Below, one piece after another: positions 1 through 7,310 of a stretch of 10,000 bases of DNA (position 1 is its first letter; every line of letters starts with the position of its first letter). The translations under genes and the position numbers were made by a program. Under the pieces are notes generated by a model, which was given only the letters and a program-made list of their open reading frames with translations, ran no database searches and was not told the DNA's origin. The stretch spans positions 6,265,001 through 6,275,000 of the forward strand of contig NC_135556.1 in the NCBI RefSeq assembly GCF_964340395.1, read 5' to 3'. The DNA comes from Glandiceps talaboti (taxonomy: Eukaryota; Hemichordata; Enteropneusta; Spengelidae).

Positions 1-1
1 G

Positions 2-91
2 AGCCACTTCAATATAGTGGTATTCGAAGGAGGCATCACTTTTACAAAGCTAATCGGGGCAGATCGTTTTATTTTCGTCATTGATACGTGA
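2..91 (+). other. open frame entering from the left edge, possible partial exon
   Basis: The + frame beginning at base 2 is open to TGA at 89-91 and reads as a plausible mixed hydrophobic and polar peptide ending in FVIDT. A GT dinucleotide at 88 (context ATAC|GTGACT, a weak donor) would leave two bases, AC. These are completed by the A at 289 after the AG at 287-288, joining in frame to the ATG at 290. This is only a possible splice: the + frame from base 1 and the minus strand are also open here, so strand and frame are not settled. I do not recognise the peptide. Confidence 0.15.
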
Positions 92-289
92 CTATTTTTG
101 AACCAATTTAAACTCCATACCGTCGTTCACCTGGTAGATTTTCACACAAAACAAAAATAAAACTGACATCTGGCTGTAAAAACTGAACGCTCCCTTAGCC
201 ATACAAATAAAACAGAGCAAGCCATCACCGCTTAGGTAGTCCCTATCTCTGGAAAAACACACTCCAAGAACTCTGAAACGTCTCCTAGA

Positions 290-403
290 ATGGGTGAAGA
301 TGTGTCGGTGTCCCCGGAGCGAATATTTTCAGAACTAATGATATTGTCATTTTTTCTTTGCATTTCATTACCAGTAATTTATTTAATGACCAGGGAAAGC
401 TAA
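290..403 (+). CDS. small ORF, 37-residue one-pass membrane peptide (or terminal exon)
   Basis: An ATG at 290 with A at -3 and G at +4, a good Kozak context, opens a 37-codon frame ending in TAA at 401-403. The peptide begins MGEDVSVSPERIF, a polar and partly acidic stretch of about 15 residues. It continues into an uninterrupted hydrophobic segment of about 18 residues (roughly 16-33, LMILSFF to VIYLM) and ends with the polar tail TRES. This is the shape of a small one-pass or tail-anchored membrane protein. The same frame is open upstream to TAG at 233-235, and the AG at 234-235 or 287-288 could be a splice acceptor, so this may instead be the C-terminal exon of a longer gene with a membrane anchor. 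Short membrane micropeptides that regulate calcium pumps share this outline, but no sequence match to one is claimed. A chance ORF of this length is common; the start context and the clean polar-hydrophobic-polar layout are the only support. Confidence 0.3.
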   Translation: MGEDVSVSPERIFSELMILSFFLCISLPVIYLMTRES

Positions 404-1350
404 AGGTTGTACAGTAGCTACATGGGCCATAGCATAGTGTATACGTAGTAGTAAATATATTATCATGTCCAGATATTATAAGATAACTTGAGGGAGAATA
501 CATCCCAAGGGTCAATGATTTCCAAAATTTAAAGTTCTTAGATTTTTTTCCAAACTTTACAACGTGAGCGGTTGTTGTGGATCCTTTTGAAATAATAAGA
601 TTACGGGTTTAACGTCAAAAATCGACAGTTTTTCATTTGTGAATAGAATAAACACACTATGCGGTGATTTCACCCTTGTGTCCATAATTTCAAGTTGTAC
701 GGTGACACCTTTTACTGTTTGTCATGATTGTAACCGTGAATGTGTTGTTCTCGAACAAAGTAACACTCGCGGTAGAAGTTCAAAGTGTTTATTCCCTGGC
801 TTATACTACGGTACATGAGAAGCTGGTGTCTAGGGACCAACCCTTCTTTACGATACATATGTATTCAATAAATATATGAATGATGTCTTATGCGTGCAAC
901 ACGATACAATGCTCTATGATATTTTGATGGGGAATAATCAATCATATATCCAAGGAGTACGATTGAACTTGGTATGCAAATCCAAACCGAAAAATGCCGA
1001 AATCCCGCAATTTTAAGCTGACGTTATAAAGTTGAGCACGATGGATAGAACAAACAGAAATCATATTTTGCAGTTATTATATACACACTTATTTTGTCCA
1101 TGTTTGTAAGTTCGATATTTTCTACTCCATGCGTGTGTCTGTAGATTAGTGTCCCGGGTTCATAAGTTCAAACCCTTTTTTGTGTGAACCATTTTAATAT
1201 ACCAAAACCTTGAAAATTGTTGTAATTTGTTTTAATTTTATGTCCATAAAGTCCTTATAGTATCAATGGATGGTTTGACCTCTTGGTTTACTTTATTAAA
1301 CTTTCCTGCCGACTGATAATTAGTAAAGTCCTTACTATCATAGACTATTG
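404..1350. other. AT-rich stretch without a convincing gene
   Basis: No splice-consistent exon was found. A + strand frame open from 834 to 1016 (46 codons from the ATG at 876) reads smoothly but has a poor start context, a weak acceptor and chance-level length. At 1155-1180 a short stretch resembles a tRNA B box followed by T6, but no A box sits at the right distance. The stretch probably contains the convergent 3' flanks of the + ORF at 290-403 and the minus-strand gene at 1950-1453. Confidence 0.5.
647..652 (+). promoter_or_regulatory. AATAAA, possible poly(A) signal
   Basis: A canonical AATAAA lies about 245 bp downstream of the TAA at 401-403. It could end the transcript of the small + strand ORF. 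Another AATAAA occurs at about 867-872. In AT-rich DNA such hexamers are frequent, so this is weak. Confidence 0.2.
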
Positions 1351-1356
1351 TTTATT
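1351..1356 (-). promoter_or_regulatory. poly(A) signal of the 1950-1453 gene
   Basis: Read on the minus strand this is a canonical AATAAA, about 97 bp beyond the predicted TGA at 1455-1453. That spacing is normal for a short 3' UTR and supports the stop chosen for the upstream gene. Cleavage would be expected around 1325-1340. Confidence 0.45.
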
Positions 1357-1452
1357 TTTTTGCAACTTGCAATCTCTGTTCACAATGCACAAAAACAGTT
1401 TCATTGCTTTTTTTTCGCAATAAATGTTCCGTTCCGGTAATTAATTTATACG

Positions 1453-1950
1453 TCACCCGTCTTCAAAGTAGTCAGTTTGTTTAGTACTCTGAGAGAATCT
1501 GAAGAACAAGGCCATTCCTGTCTCGTTGTCCGTCTTTACAATCCAACCCAATCTCATCACAATTTTCAAGTCAATACACAGTAACATTGGGAAACGATAT
1601 ACAATATACATACACAATATACTATAACATTACCTTAAGACCATTTTTCCAAAACTAACATTATATGCCCACTTCTTTCCGCTTTTTCCACCGGTTTCCA
1701 TGGCTACCTTCGACTTTTCCGTAATCGTTGGAAGTCGACATGGTGTCAGTAAGTCTCTGGATGATAGACATGGACTTGGCGTCAGATTTTTCCTTCTAAA
1801 ATTCGTAGAGTCCGGTACAGAGAGTTTGTACAACATTGTAGCTGGTCTCGGCGGTAGATTGAATCTCACTCTCGGCGACCGAAGACTGTTTTTGTCCGAC
1901 GATGAAAAATTCACCAGTCCTTGGGTGGTGAAAGGTCGTGCTAAAGCCAT
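1453..1950 (-). CDS. two-exon gene, 120-residue basic protein with an RVRF motif, function unknown
   Basis: Coding exon 1 runs 1950-1634 and exon 2 runs 1498-1453 (TGA at 1455-1453), both on the minus strand. The ATG at 1950-1948 has A at -3 and G at +4. Exon 1 ends TTAAG|GTAATG, a good donor. Exon 2 follows a pyrimidine-rich acceptor ending CTTCAG. Two bases before the intron plus one after make AGA (R106), so the frame is preserved. The coding sequence is 363 bp.

The protein is basic and rich in Ser, Thr and Pro, with no signal peptide or membrane segment. Visible motifs are RVRF at residues 27-30, which fits the consensus docking motif for protein phosphatase 1, and SP/TP sites at S25, T57, S59 and T69. 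The C-terminus is acidic (DYFEDG). The exon is richer in GC and CpG than its surroundings, as expected of coding DNA. The family is not recognised; a PP1-binding role is inference from a four-residue motif. The donor-like bases at GACGG|GTGACG (GT at 1456-1455) could allow a further exon, but an in-frame stop and a poly(A) signal follow. Confidence 0.6.
1499..1633 (-). other. intron of the 1950-1453 gene
   Basis: A 135-bp GT/AG intron in phase 2. It starts GTAATG (1633-1628) and ends TTGTTCTTCAG with AG at 1500-1499. A TATTGAC element matching the loose branch-point pattern YNYTRAC lies about 70 bp before the acceptor. If the intron is retained, the frame meets TAA immediately after the donor. 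Confidence 0.55.
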
Positions 1951-2115
1951 ATTAGATTTATACTCAAAACACAAAGTTTGCCTAAGGTTGGGAATTAAAG
2001 TTCCTGTGCACGTGGTGATTATGCTCCTCGTCTATCTACGGTCCTATAGGGTGTCACTCTCCGGGGAGACTAAACGTCTAGAGTAGCATCGCTCGAGGCA
2101 ACAGAACTCGGCAGC

Positions 2116-2144
2116 GTGCCCAATGACTGACGGGCACTCTTATA
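2116..2144 (-). promoter_or_regulatory. core-promoter candidate for the 1950-1453 gene, with a small hairpin
   Basis: On the minus strand a TATAAGA box (2144-2138) is followed by a perfect 6-bp inverted repeat, GTGCCC/GGGCAC (2137-2132 and 2121-2116). The hairpin loop contains an initiator-like TCAGTC at 2130-2125. The whole lies about 170-190 bp upstream of the ATG at 1950. TATA-to-initiator spacing is only about 16 bp, shorter than the usual 25-30, so either start selection uses another site near 2113 or one of the elements is fortuitous. Confidence 0.25.
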
Positions 2145-2149
2145 TGATG

Positions 2150-3521
2150 TCCGATTACAAAAAGTTCAATGTCTCTAGATCTATCGCTACTTGCACTTCA
2201 CGGTCATGACTTTCGGTTTTCAGAAAAGAACACACAAAAACTAAGCCTAGATAACGCAGTCACAATAATTTCTCTATGTTGTGTGAAACACTGTAAAGGT
2301 TATATGCATATCGTTCAGCTTCCAACAGTTATGTACCCAAAGAACATTGAACTTTGGATGATGAGAATCCATCAAATAAAACAATACGCAATGCAAGAAC
2401 ATATAGATACGAGTACGGCGGAGTAATATGCTTTCCTCGGTGGACAAATGTGCTTCCCCCTGTAGATATACAGTCCACGTATCGCAGAAGACGGGTGATG
2501 TAGGTATCGACCACCTGTTGATTCGCGGTCACCAATATGCCACCTAACCATCACCAAACCCTGGGTACTTTCAGTTGTTTGCCTATAAACAGTTAAAATG
2601 AATGGCAAATGGTAGATAAGGATAAGCAATTCTCTCTTTATCCCCGTTACAGACCCAAATATTGCCGGTCCTATTGACCACGGAACAATAAACAGCGACC
2701 GCGACTAGAAAGAGGATTGAACATGAGTGAATGCGAAAGAAAAGTTTTATTTTGTTTACCCTCAAATACTCTACTAAGCTTCTTATATACACAATAACTA
2801 CCTTACCAACTAATACGGAATTCACTTTCTATCTCATCGCCTTTTATCTGCAATAATGTACTTTACTCAAGCCGCTCTGTTTAGTTCTGGTATTCAGTGT
2901 TTCAAAGACTCGTCACCATAAAGAACTCCCACATTTTTGTATAATTACTGAAGACGGTCTTTATGAATTGTTTTACACATTCACATATGAGTAAGTGAAA
3001 TTGCAATCAAATTCGTTATTTTTGCATAAGGTACAATGAGCCAGCATTTATGCGTCACTTCTTACCTTTAAGACTATTTGGTAGGATTATAACGGACCAA
3101 TAGTACACATATTTGTATGTCTAAAACCGACTCCCAATGACAATAAGTCCTGGCCCAAGGATGATCATCGCACAACGATCTCACGATGAAGTAATACGTA
3201 TACGTTCATCTCATCCGTACGTAAGAACATTACTAGCTAAGGGAACTTTAGAGGGATGCTGCCTGTAATTGTATAGTCTTCTTTTCCTTTCCTTTTTTTT
3301 TGGGGGGGGGTACGTTTGTTTCACTTGTACCATGATATTGAACTATCTTTCTGCTATTCCAATGAATAAGCCATATTGGATCATCATGTCTGGCATCTCA
3401 GAGGCAGCTGACTTCTCACCAGATGGGTCATACAAATGTCATAATTGCATACATTTTGGTCACCAAAATAGAAAGACAACGCCAGTGTTAGTTACAAAAC
3501 CTTTCATGTGTGCCTAGACCT
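2150..3521. other. intergenic stretch, chance-level ORFs only
   Basis: Several frames of 67-85 codons are open on both strands between 2169 and 2825 and at 3269-3517, but none has paired splice sites, a known motif or coding-like composition. An isolated strong donor sequence (AAAG|GTAAGA, minus strand, GT at 3065-3064) ends a possible 55-bp exon at 3120-3066, with no partner exon found. A run of T9 followed directly by G9 occupies 3293-3310. Confidence 0.45.
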
Positions 3522-3550
3522 GACTTTAGCTTCAGTGGACTTTAGCTTCA
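3522..3550 (+). repeat. 16-bp tandem duplication, 1.8 copies
   Basis: The 13-base string GACTTTAGCTTCA occurs at 3522-3534 and again, identical, at 3538-3550, separated by GTG. This gives a 16-bp unit in just under two copies. It is a simple local duplication with no visible function. Confidence 0.8.
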
Positions 3551-4464
3551 TTCGTGCAAATGTGTTCTCTTTTGGTTATCTGAGCTTTAACTGTAAATAG
3601 TCCACAGTTGCAGACTGTTCCCCTAGGGACACAGTCAGGCTGTTTGACTACTAAATGAAATGACATTGTTTTACGAAAGCGGCAAAAGATACAGCTTTGT
3701 GTATATGAAGAAAGTAAATTTACTGTAAGACACATTTGCTTCAGTACGTTGTATAAACACGGTTTATTGTATCAGACACTGTGCTTTGTCTAGCTTCATA
3801 GAAACCATTCATACGGCCAAAGACCCTTTGGTGTATACTTTCGTAAAGTATTATGTATTTGATTACAATGGTCTATTGACACCGTCTATAGTTATGCGTC
3901 GAATCTCAAGCTATTCAATATATTCGTAATCACAGACAAGTAAGAAGTGTTCTAATGTATCGTGCTATTTTCAAGTACGTCACTAAGTCTTTTGAACAGA
4001 GACACGTGATCATTTCATCTTGATAACTTCTTCCTTAACACACAGCGAGAAATCAAGTTTTATGTTTTGAGATAGCAAGGAAGAAATCGACTGCAAACAA
4101 TTTATCTACAACTAGTATTGCAATTTTCATCTCGATTGGCTTCGGCAAACTATATGTACTTGCCAGTGTTACGTACGATCAAAGGTAACAGTAAATCATA
4201 ACAATTTATTGACAGTAGTGAATGTACCATATAACTTAGTTTGGCAATGTCATCAATATACCGGTACTGTTGTATATCACAATGCCGTTTATATACATGC
4301 GTATACCACTTTACTAGCGCACATACGTCCGCCATAAACCTCCATGCACACAGAAGAAAGAAATTGCTTAAGAGCGCCACCAGAGTTCGGTGTCCGTCGA
4401 CATGGAGTTTCTTTCGTTTAGTTTTACTTTGTGTCATGTCGTCGTTGCATGCAATCAGACACCT
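3551..4464. other. intergenic stretch without a convincing gene
   Basis: Open frames on the minus strand at 3735-3532 and 4437-4150 are of chance length. Within the second, a minus-strand ATGGCGGACGTATGT (start at about 4337) combines a typical start context with a GTATGT donor-like sequence, but no downstream exon was found to pair with it. The rest is AT-rich with no RNA gene or repeat recognised. Confidence 0.45.
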
Positions 4465-4608
4465 TGTATGTATGTATGTATGTATGTATGTATGTATGTA
4501 TGTATGTATGTATGTATGTATGTATGTATGTATGTATGTATGTATGTATGTATGTATGTCTGTCTGTCTGTCTGTCTGTCTGTCTGCCTGTCAGTCTGCC
4601 TGCCTGCC

Positions 4609-4655
<47 letters not shown>

Positions 4656-4810
4656 ATGTATGTATGTATGTATGTATGTATGTCTGTCTGTCTGTCTCTC
4701 TGTCTGTCTGTCTCTCTGTCTCTGTCTCTCTGTCTCTGTCTCTCTGTCTCTCTGTGTCTGTCTCTGTCTCTCTTTATCTCTCTTTCTCTCTCTCTTTCTC
4801 TCTCTATCTT
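4465..4810 (+). repeat. compound tetranucleotide microsatellite, TATG / TCTG / TCTC
   Basis: About 346 bp of near-perfect short tandem repeat. A pure TATG block (4465-4558) passes without a gap into TCTG (to about 4654) with a small TGCC-variant island at 4585-4612. A second short TATG block follows (4655-4682), then TCTG, then an irregular mix of TCTG and TCTC ending in TTTC/TATC variants. All junctions keep the four-base register. A four-base unit repeats as twelve bases per four codons and contains no stop here, which explains the long open frames reading Met-Tyr-Val-Cys or His-Thr-Tyr-Ile; they are not genes. Confidence 0.97.
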
Positions 4811-4846
4811 ATGTATTGCTACAATGTATAACAATCGTACGGTATC

Positions 4847-4874
4847 AATTCAATGGTTAGAATTGAATGGTTAG
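4847..4874 (+). repeat. 14-bp tandem duplication beside the microsatellite
   Basis: AATTCAATGGTTAG at 4847-4860 is followed directly by AATTGAATGGTTAG at 4861-4874, with a single mismatch. It lies about 37 bp beyond the end of the compound microsatellite and may reflect local slippage or repair. Confidence 0.8.
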
Positions 4875-5878
4875 CGATGTTAAAAATATAATGATTTCAA
4901 GTTCATAAAACAAGCTCAAAATTTTTTTTCCGTGTATTATTCAGTTGATAGTCTTACTGGAAAGTGGAACTTGTAACAATTAAAAAAATACATAGCTATT
5001 CTCAGGCTGAAACGTACCGTTAGAAAGCTTGTAACAACGTCAGTAAGGGGTCATACATGGAATAAATATATAGGGAATGGTCATGAACTGCGCCCTCAAC
5101 ATACACATCAAATTTACTCTCTGTGTAAATACATTATTGTGATTATTCCGACTGTACTCCAGCCGCTGTTTGTTTACAACACACGAAAGACAAATCATAC
5201 ATATTCATGACCAACGTCAAACGATCTTCGTGTACAAATATGTTAAAGATCTTTGAGAATTCAAACATTTCAATCATAAGTTTGTGATTTGGAAATTCTT
5301 GTAACGATCCATCATGTAATGTAAAGAGTGTAAAGATCTTGTTATAAAATTGTGAATAAATTTATTGCGAATTTTTTTTTTGCACTACCAGTGTAAATTT
5401 GACTGTTATATATTTATTAACCATGTAGTCATGTTTAAAGAACACAATCTCTTAAGAAAATTACTACCCAAGCATCTAACATGGTATTTTTCGAAAATAT
5501 TTTTTCTTTTATTGAAGTAAACACTAAGGGGGAAAAGAATACAAAATTAAGACAAAGCGTATACGTAACAGAAGACTCTTAAAAGGACAGAGGAAAAAGA
5601 AACTGAATTGGTGAAGGCCAGTTAATTTACGATGGCTTGAATGGGTTTTTTAGCATGCTTGCACAGAATAAAGACTGTAATATGAACATAATATTTACTA
5701 ATAAATAATTTTCTTCCCATTTCCGAAAAATGTCGAAGTTGACCTAGATCTAGAGTTGATCTAGAATTTGATTCAAGACTGTGATCTTTCAACAATCACA
5801 GAGTGTAAGAATGTAAAACTTTGTCATCGATGGCCTCGGGGCTCAATAGAACTACTGAACTGAGTAATTCGTTGTGAA
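4875..5878. other. AT-rich spacer between the microsatellites
   Basis: No exon, RNA gene or mobile element was recognised. Minor structures are the 10-bp palindrome CTAGATCTAG (5744-5753), with a partial second copy, GATCTAGA, at 5759-5766, and a hairpin with a 7-bp perfect stem and 9-base loop (CTGTGAT at 5779-5785, ATCACAG at 5795-5801). Their function is unknown and both are within chance expectation. Confidence 0.5.
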
Positions 5879-6092
5879 TTAACTATCTACGGTTACCATA
5901 GTTAGCTTAAACGTCTTCTTCTTCTTAGCGGTATTGTCATTCCAAGGTTGAATACTATGTATTGCTGTTATTGTTGTTGTGTTTCCCTTCCATAGTCGCA
6001 TCTCCTTGACAGAGCGAGGAGTAACAATCGTTCCACGTAGACACATACTTGTTGACATCATGATCACTTTAGGAAGATTCCTGCAATGGTGA
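5879..6092. other. exon-like segment, strand unresolved
   Basis: Both strands look like an exon. On the minus strand an acceptor ending CATTGCAG (AG at 6082-6081) opens a frame to TAA at 5881-5879, about 66 codons long; it includes MRLWKG and a lysine run. On the + strand a better pyrimidine tract ending TTCCCTTCCATAG (AG at 5994-5995) opens a frame to TGA at 6090-6092, about 31 codons ending RFLQW. Neither has a partner exon in the window and neither peptide was recognised. At most one is likely to be real. Confidence 0.25.
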
Positions 6093-6097
6093 CGTCA
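6090..6097. promoter_or_regulatory. perfect TGACGTCA (CRE-type) palindrome
   Basis: The eight bases match the full cAMP-response element bound by CREB/ATF bZIP proteins in animals. One perfect copy is unlikely but possible by chance in 10 kb. No transcription start was identified beside it, so a regulatory role is inference. Confidence 0.25.
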
Positions 6098-6140
6098 ATA
6101 TGAATACATTATCCCTATTATCGAACATAAACTGTTGAGA

Positions 6141-6157
6141 AATAAAAAAAAAAAAAA
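6141..6157 (+). repeat. AATAAA running into an A14 tract
   Basis: AATAAA at 6141-6146 merges into fourteen consecutive A residues at 6144-6157, about 50 bp beyond the TGA at 6090-6092. The signal is inside the A run rather than 10-30 bp before it, so it does not have the layout of a retrocopy tail. A simple A tract is the plainer reading. Confidence 0.6.
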
Positions 6158-6270
6158 TTATTTTTGAGTAAACTTTAGTTCGCCATTTAGGTTTGGATAG
6201 AAGGTTTACCAGTTTACAGAAATGAAAAGTAATAAGATAAACCTACGAGATATCCAAACAATAAACACAA

Positions 6271-6292
6271 AGAGACAGAGAGACAGAGAGAC

Positions 6293-6339
<47 letters not shown>

Positions 6340-6500
6340 GACAAATTACACACAGCAGGCACACACCGACATCACACCGATAACACGACACACACATACC
6401 TACCTACCTACCTACATACATACATACATACATACATACATGCACACACACATACATACATACATACATACATATATACATACATACATGTATACACGCG

Positions 6501-6533
<33 letters not shown>

Positions 6534-6535
6534 GT
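6271..6535 (-). repeat. second compound microsatellite, AGAC / TACC / ATAC / CA on the + strand
   Basis: On the + strand a mixed AGAG/ACAG block becomes pure AGAC (6271-6342). A 43-bp CA-rich link follows, then TACC (6397-6414), ATAC/CATA blocks (6414-6490), a CGCACACGCG island and a pure CA run (6510-6532). Read on the minus strand the order is TG, TGTA, TAGG, TGTC, TCTC, the same tetranucleotide succession as the locus at 4465-4810 but in inverted orientation. Open frames across it are repeat artefacts. Confidence 0.95.
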
Positions 6536-7173
6536 GCAAATTTGACACCGATTCAAGTTTTTCAAGCTTCAAATCATATCTTTCATGTTGATATTAAAAT
6601 TTTGTATGTGGTATTTTACCTCAATTCCAGTGAACTCCATACATACAATCCAGTATTATTTTATAAATGCCAACCTGATAAAAAAAGTTTATTAATGAGG
6701 AACACCAAAATAATATCATGTGATTTTTGATTATTATATTGATATATCATACAACCTACATTACATAAGAGAAGTTGAAATTATAACTCGTCAGTTCGTG
6801 CTCGATTTAATTGGTTTTAAAACCATCGGCGTATCATGCACGTCTAAAAATAATGTCGATTCACTATTCATTCAAACCATGTATTTGTCAGCTTTCGATA
6901 CAATCGTAAATTACATTTCAACTTTTTATGTCATTGTTCATTTTGTTTTAATATCATAATAGTGTGTTCGGAGAGTGAATCTAACTCAAATCACCGCTCG
7001 ACTCCCCACAGAGATTTAATACTCGCTTTCTGACAGAAAAGAACAATTAAATGTAAGTGCTATTAAATTATACAAACGAGAGAAATGTAAAGCAATGGCA
7101 GGTTTGTTATTTGTCGGTGAATTCGAGTTAGTTAGCGGTATAGAAACGACGGAAGTAGAATTCTTGAAAGGCA
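6536..7173. other. AT-rich stretch without a convincing gene
   Basis: Two + strand frames run back to back, one to TGA at 6728-6730 and another from 6720 to 6959, in different phases. Both are rich in Ile, Phe, Tyr and Asn, as expected from AT-rich sequence. No splice sites or recognisable domain were seen. The stretch probably includes the 3' flank of the minus-strand gene ending at 7311. Confidence 0.45.
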
Positions 7174-7179
7174 TTTAAT
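7174..7179 (-). promoter_or_regulatory. ATTAAA, possible poly(A) signal of the 8213-7311 gene
   Basis: On the minus strand this is ATTAAA, the commonest variant of the animal poly(A) signal, about 130 bp beyond the TGA at 7313-7311. It is consistent with a short 3' UTR but weak in AT-rich DNA. Confidence 0.25.
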
Positions 7180-7310
7180 GTATTGCTTTCATTGTAGGTT
7201 TTTAACTATGTTTCCAAACGGCCATTTTTCCCCTGAGAGTAACTTATTTTCATGCAGTGTTTTGTGAGTATACTTTCTGAATTGGTAGAAGACCATCAAT
7301 TGTTCTAAGG

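Noticed and set aside
285-515. A 76-codon minus frame
   Set aside because: It begins at a TTG, has chance-level length and overlaps the better-supported + ORF at 290-403.
834-1016. A + frame open for 60 codons, with 46 codons from the ATG at 876
   Set aside because: It reads like protein, but the start context is poor, the TAG acceptor lacks a pyrimidine tract and the length is within chance.
1155-1180. B-box-like AGTTCAAACCC followed by T6, suggesting a tRNA or SINE
   Set aside because: No A box or cloverleaf stems were found at the required spacing.
2169-2426. An 85-codon + frame divergent from the minus-strand gene
   Set aside because: Chance-level length, no domain, and no splice or poly(A) pattern; kept only as a remote possibility of a divergent transcript.
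3066-3120. Possible 55-bp minus-strand exon with the donor AAAG|GTAAGA
   Set aside because: The donor is strong, but the acceptor is mediocre, the peptide is unremarkable and no phase-matched partner exon was found.
3269-3517. An 82-codon + frame with a CxxC-like pair near its end
   Set aside because: It begins at a TTG, runs through the T9G9 homopolymer and lacks any recognisable zinc-binding pattern.
4241-4874. Four long overlapping ORFs, rich in Met-Tyr-Val-Cys or His-Thr-Tyr-Ile repeats
   Set aside because: They are the compound microsatellite read in different frames; a stop-free four-base unit keeps several frames open at once.
6206-6730. ORFs crossing the second microsatellite on both strands
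   Set aside because: Most of each is repeat translation; the non-repeat tail of the + frame is AT-driven sequence with no motif or splice support.
6720-6959. A 79-codon + frame with a hydrophobic C-terminus
   Set aside because: Length is expected by chance, composition follows the AT bias, and no splice site or domain supports it.
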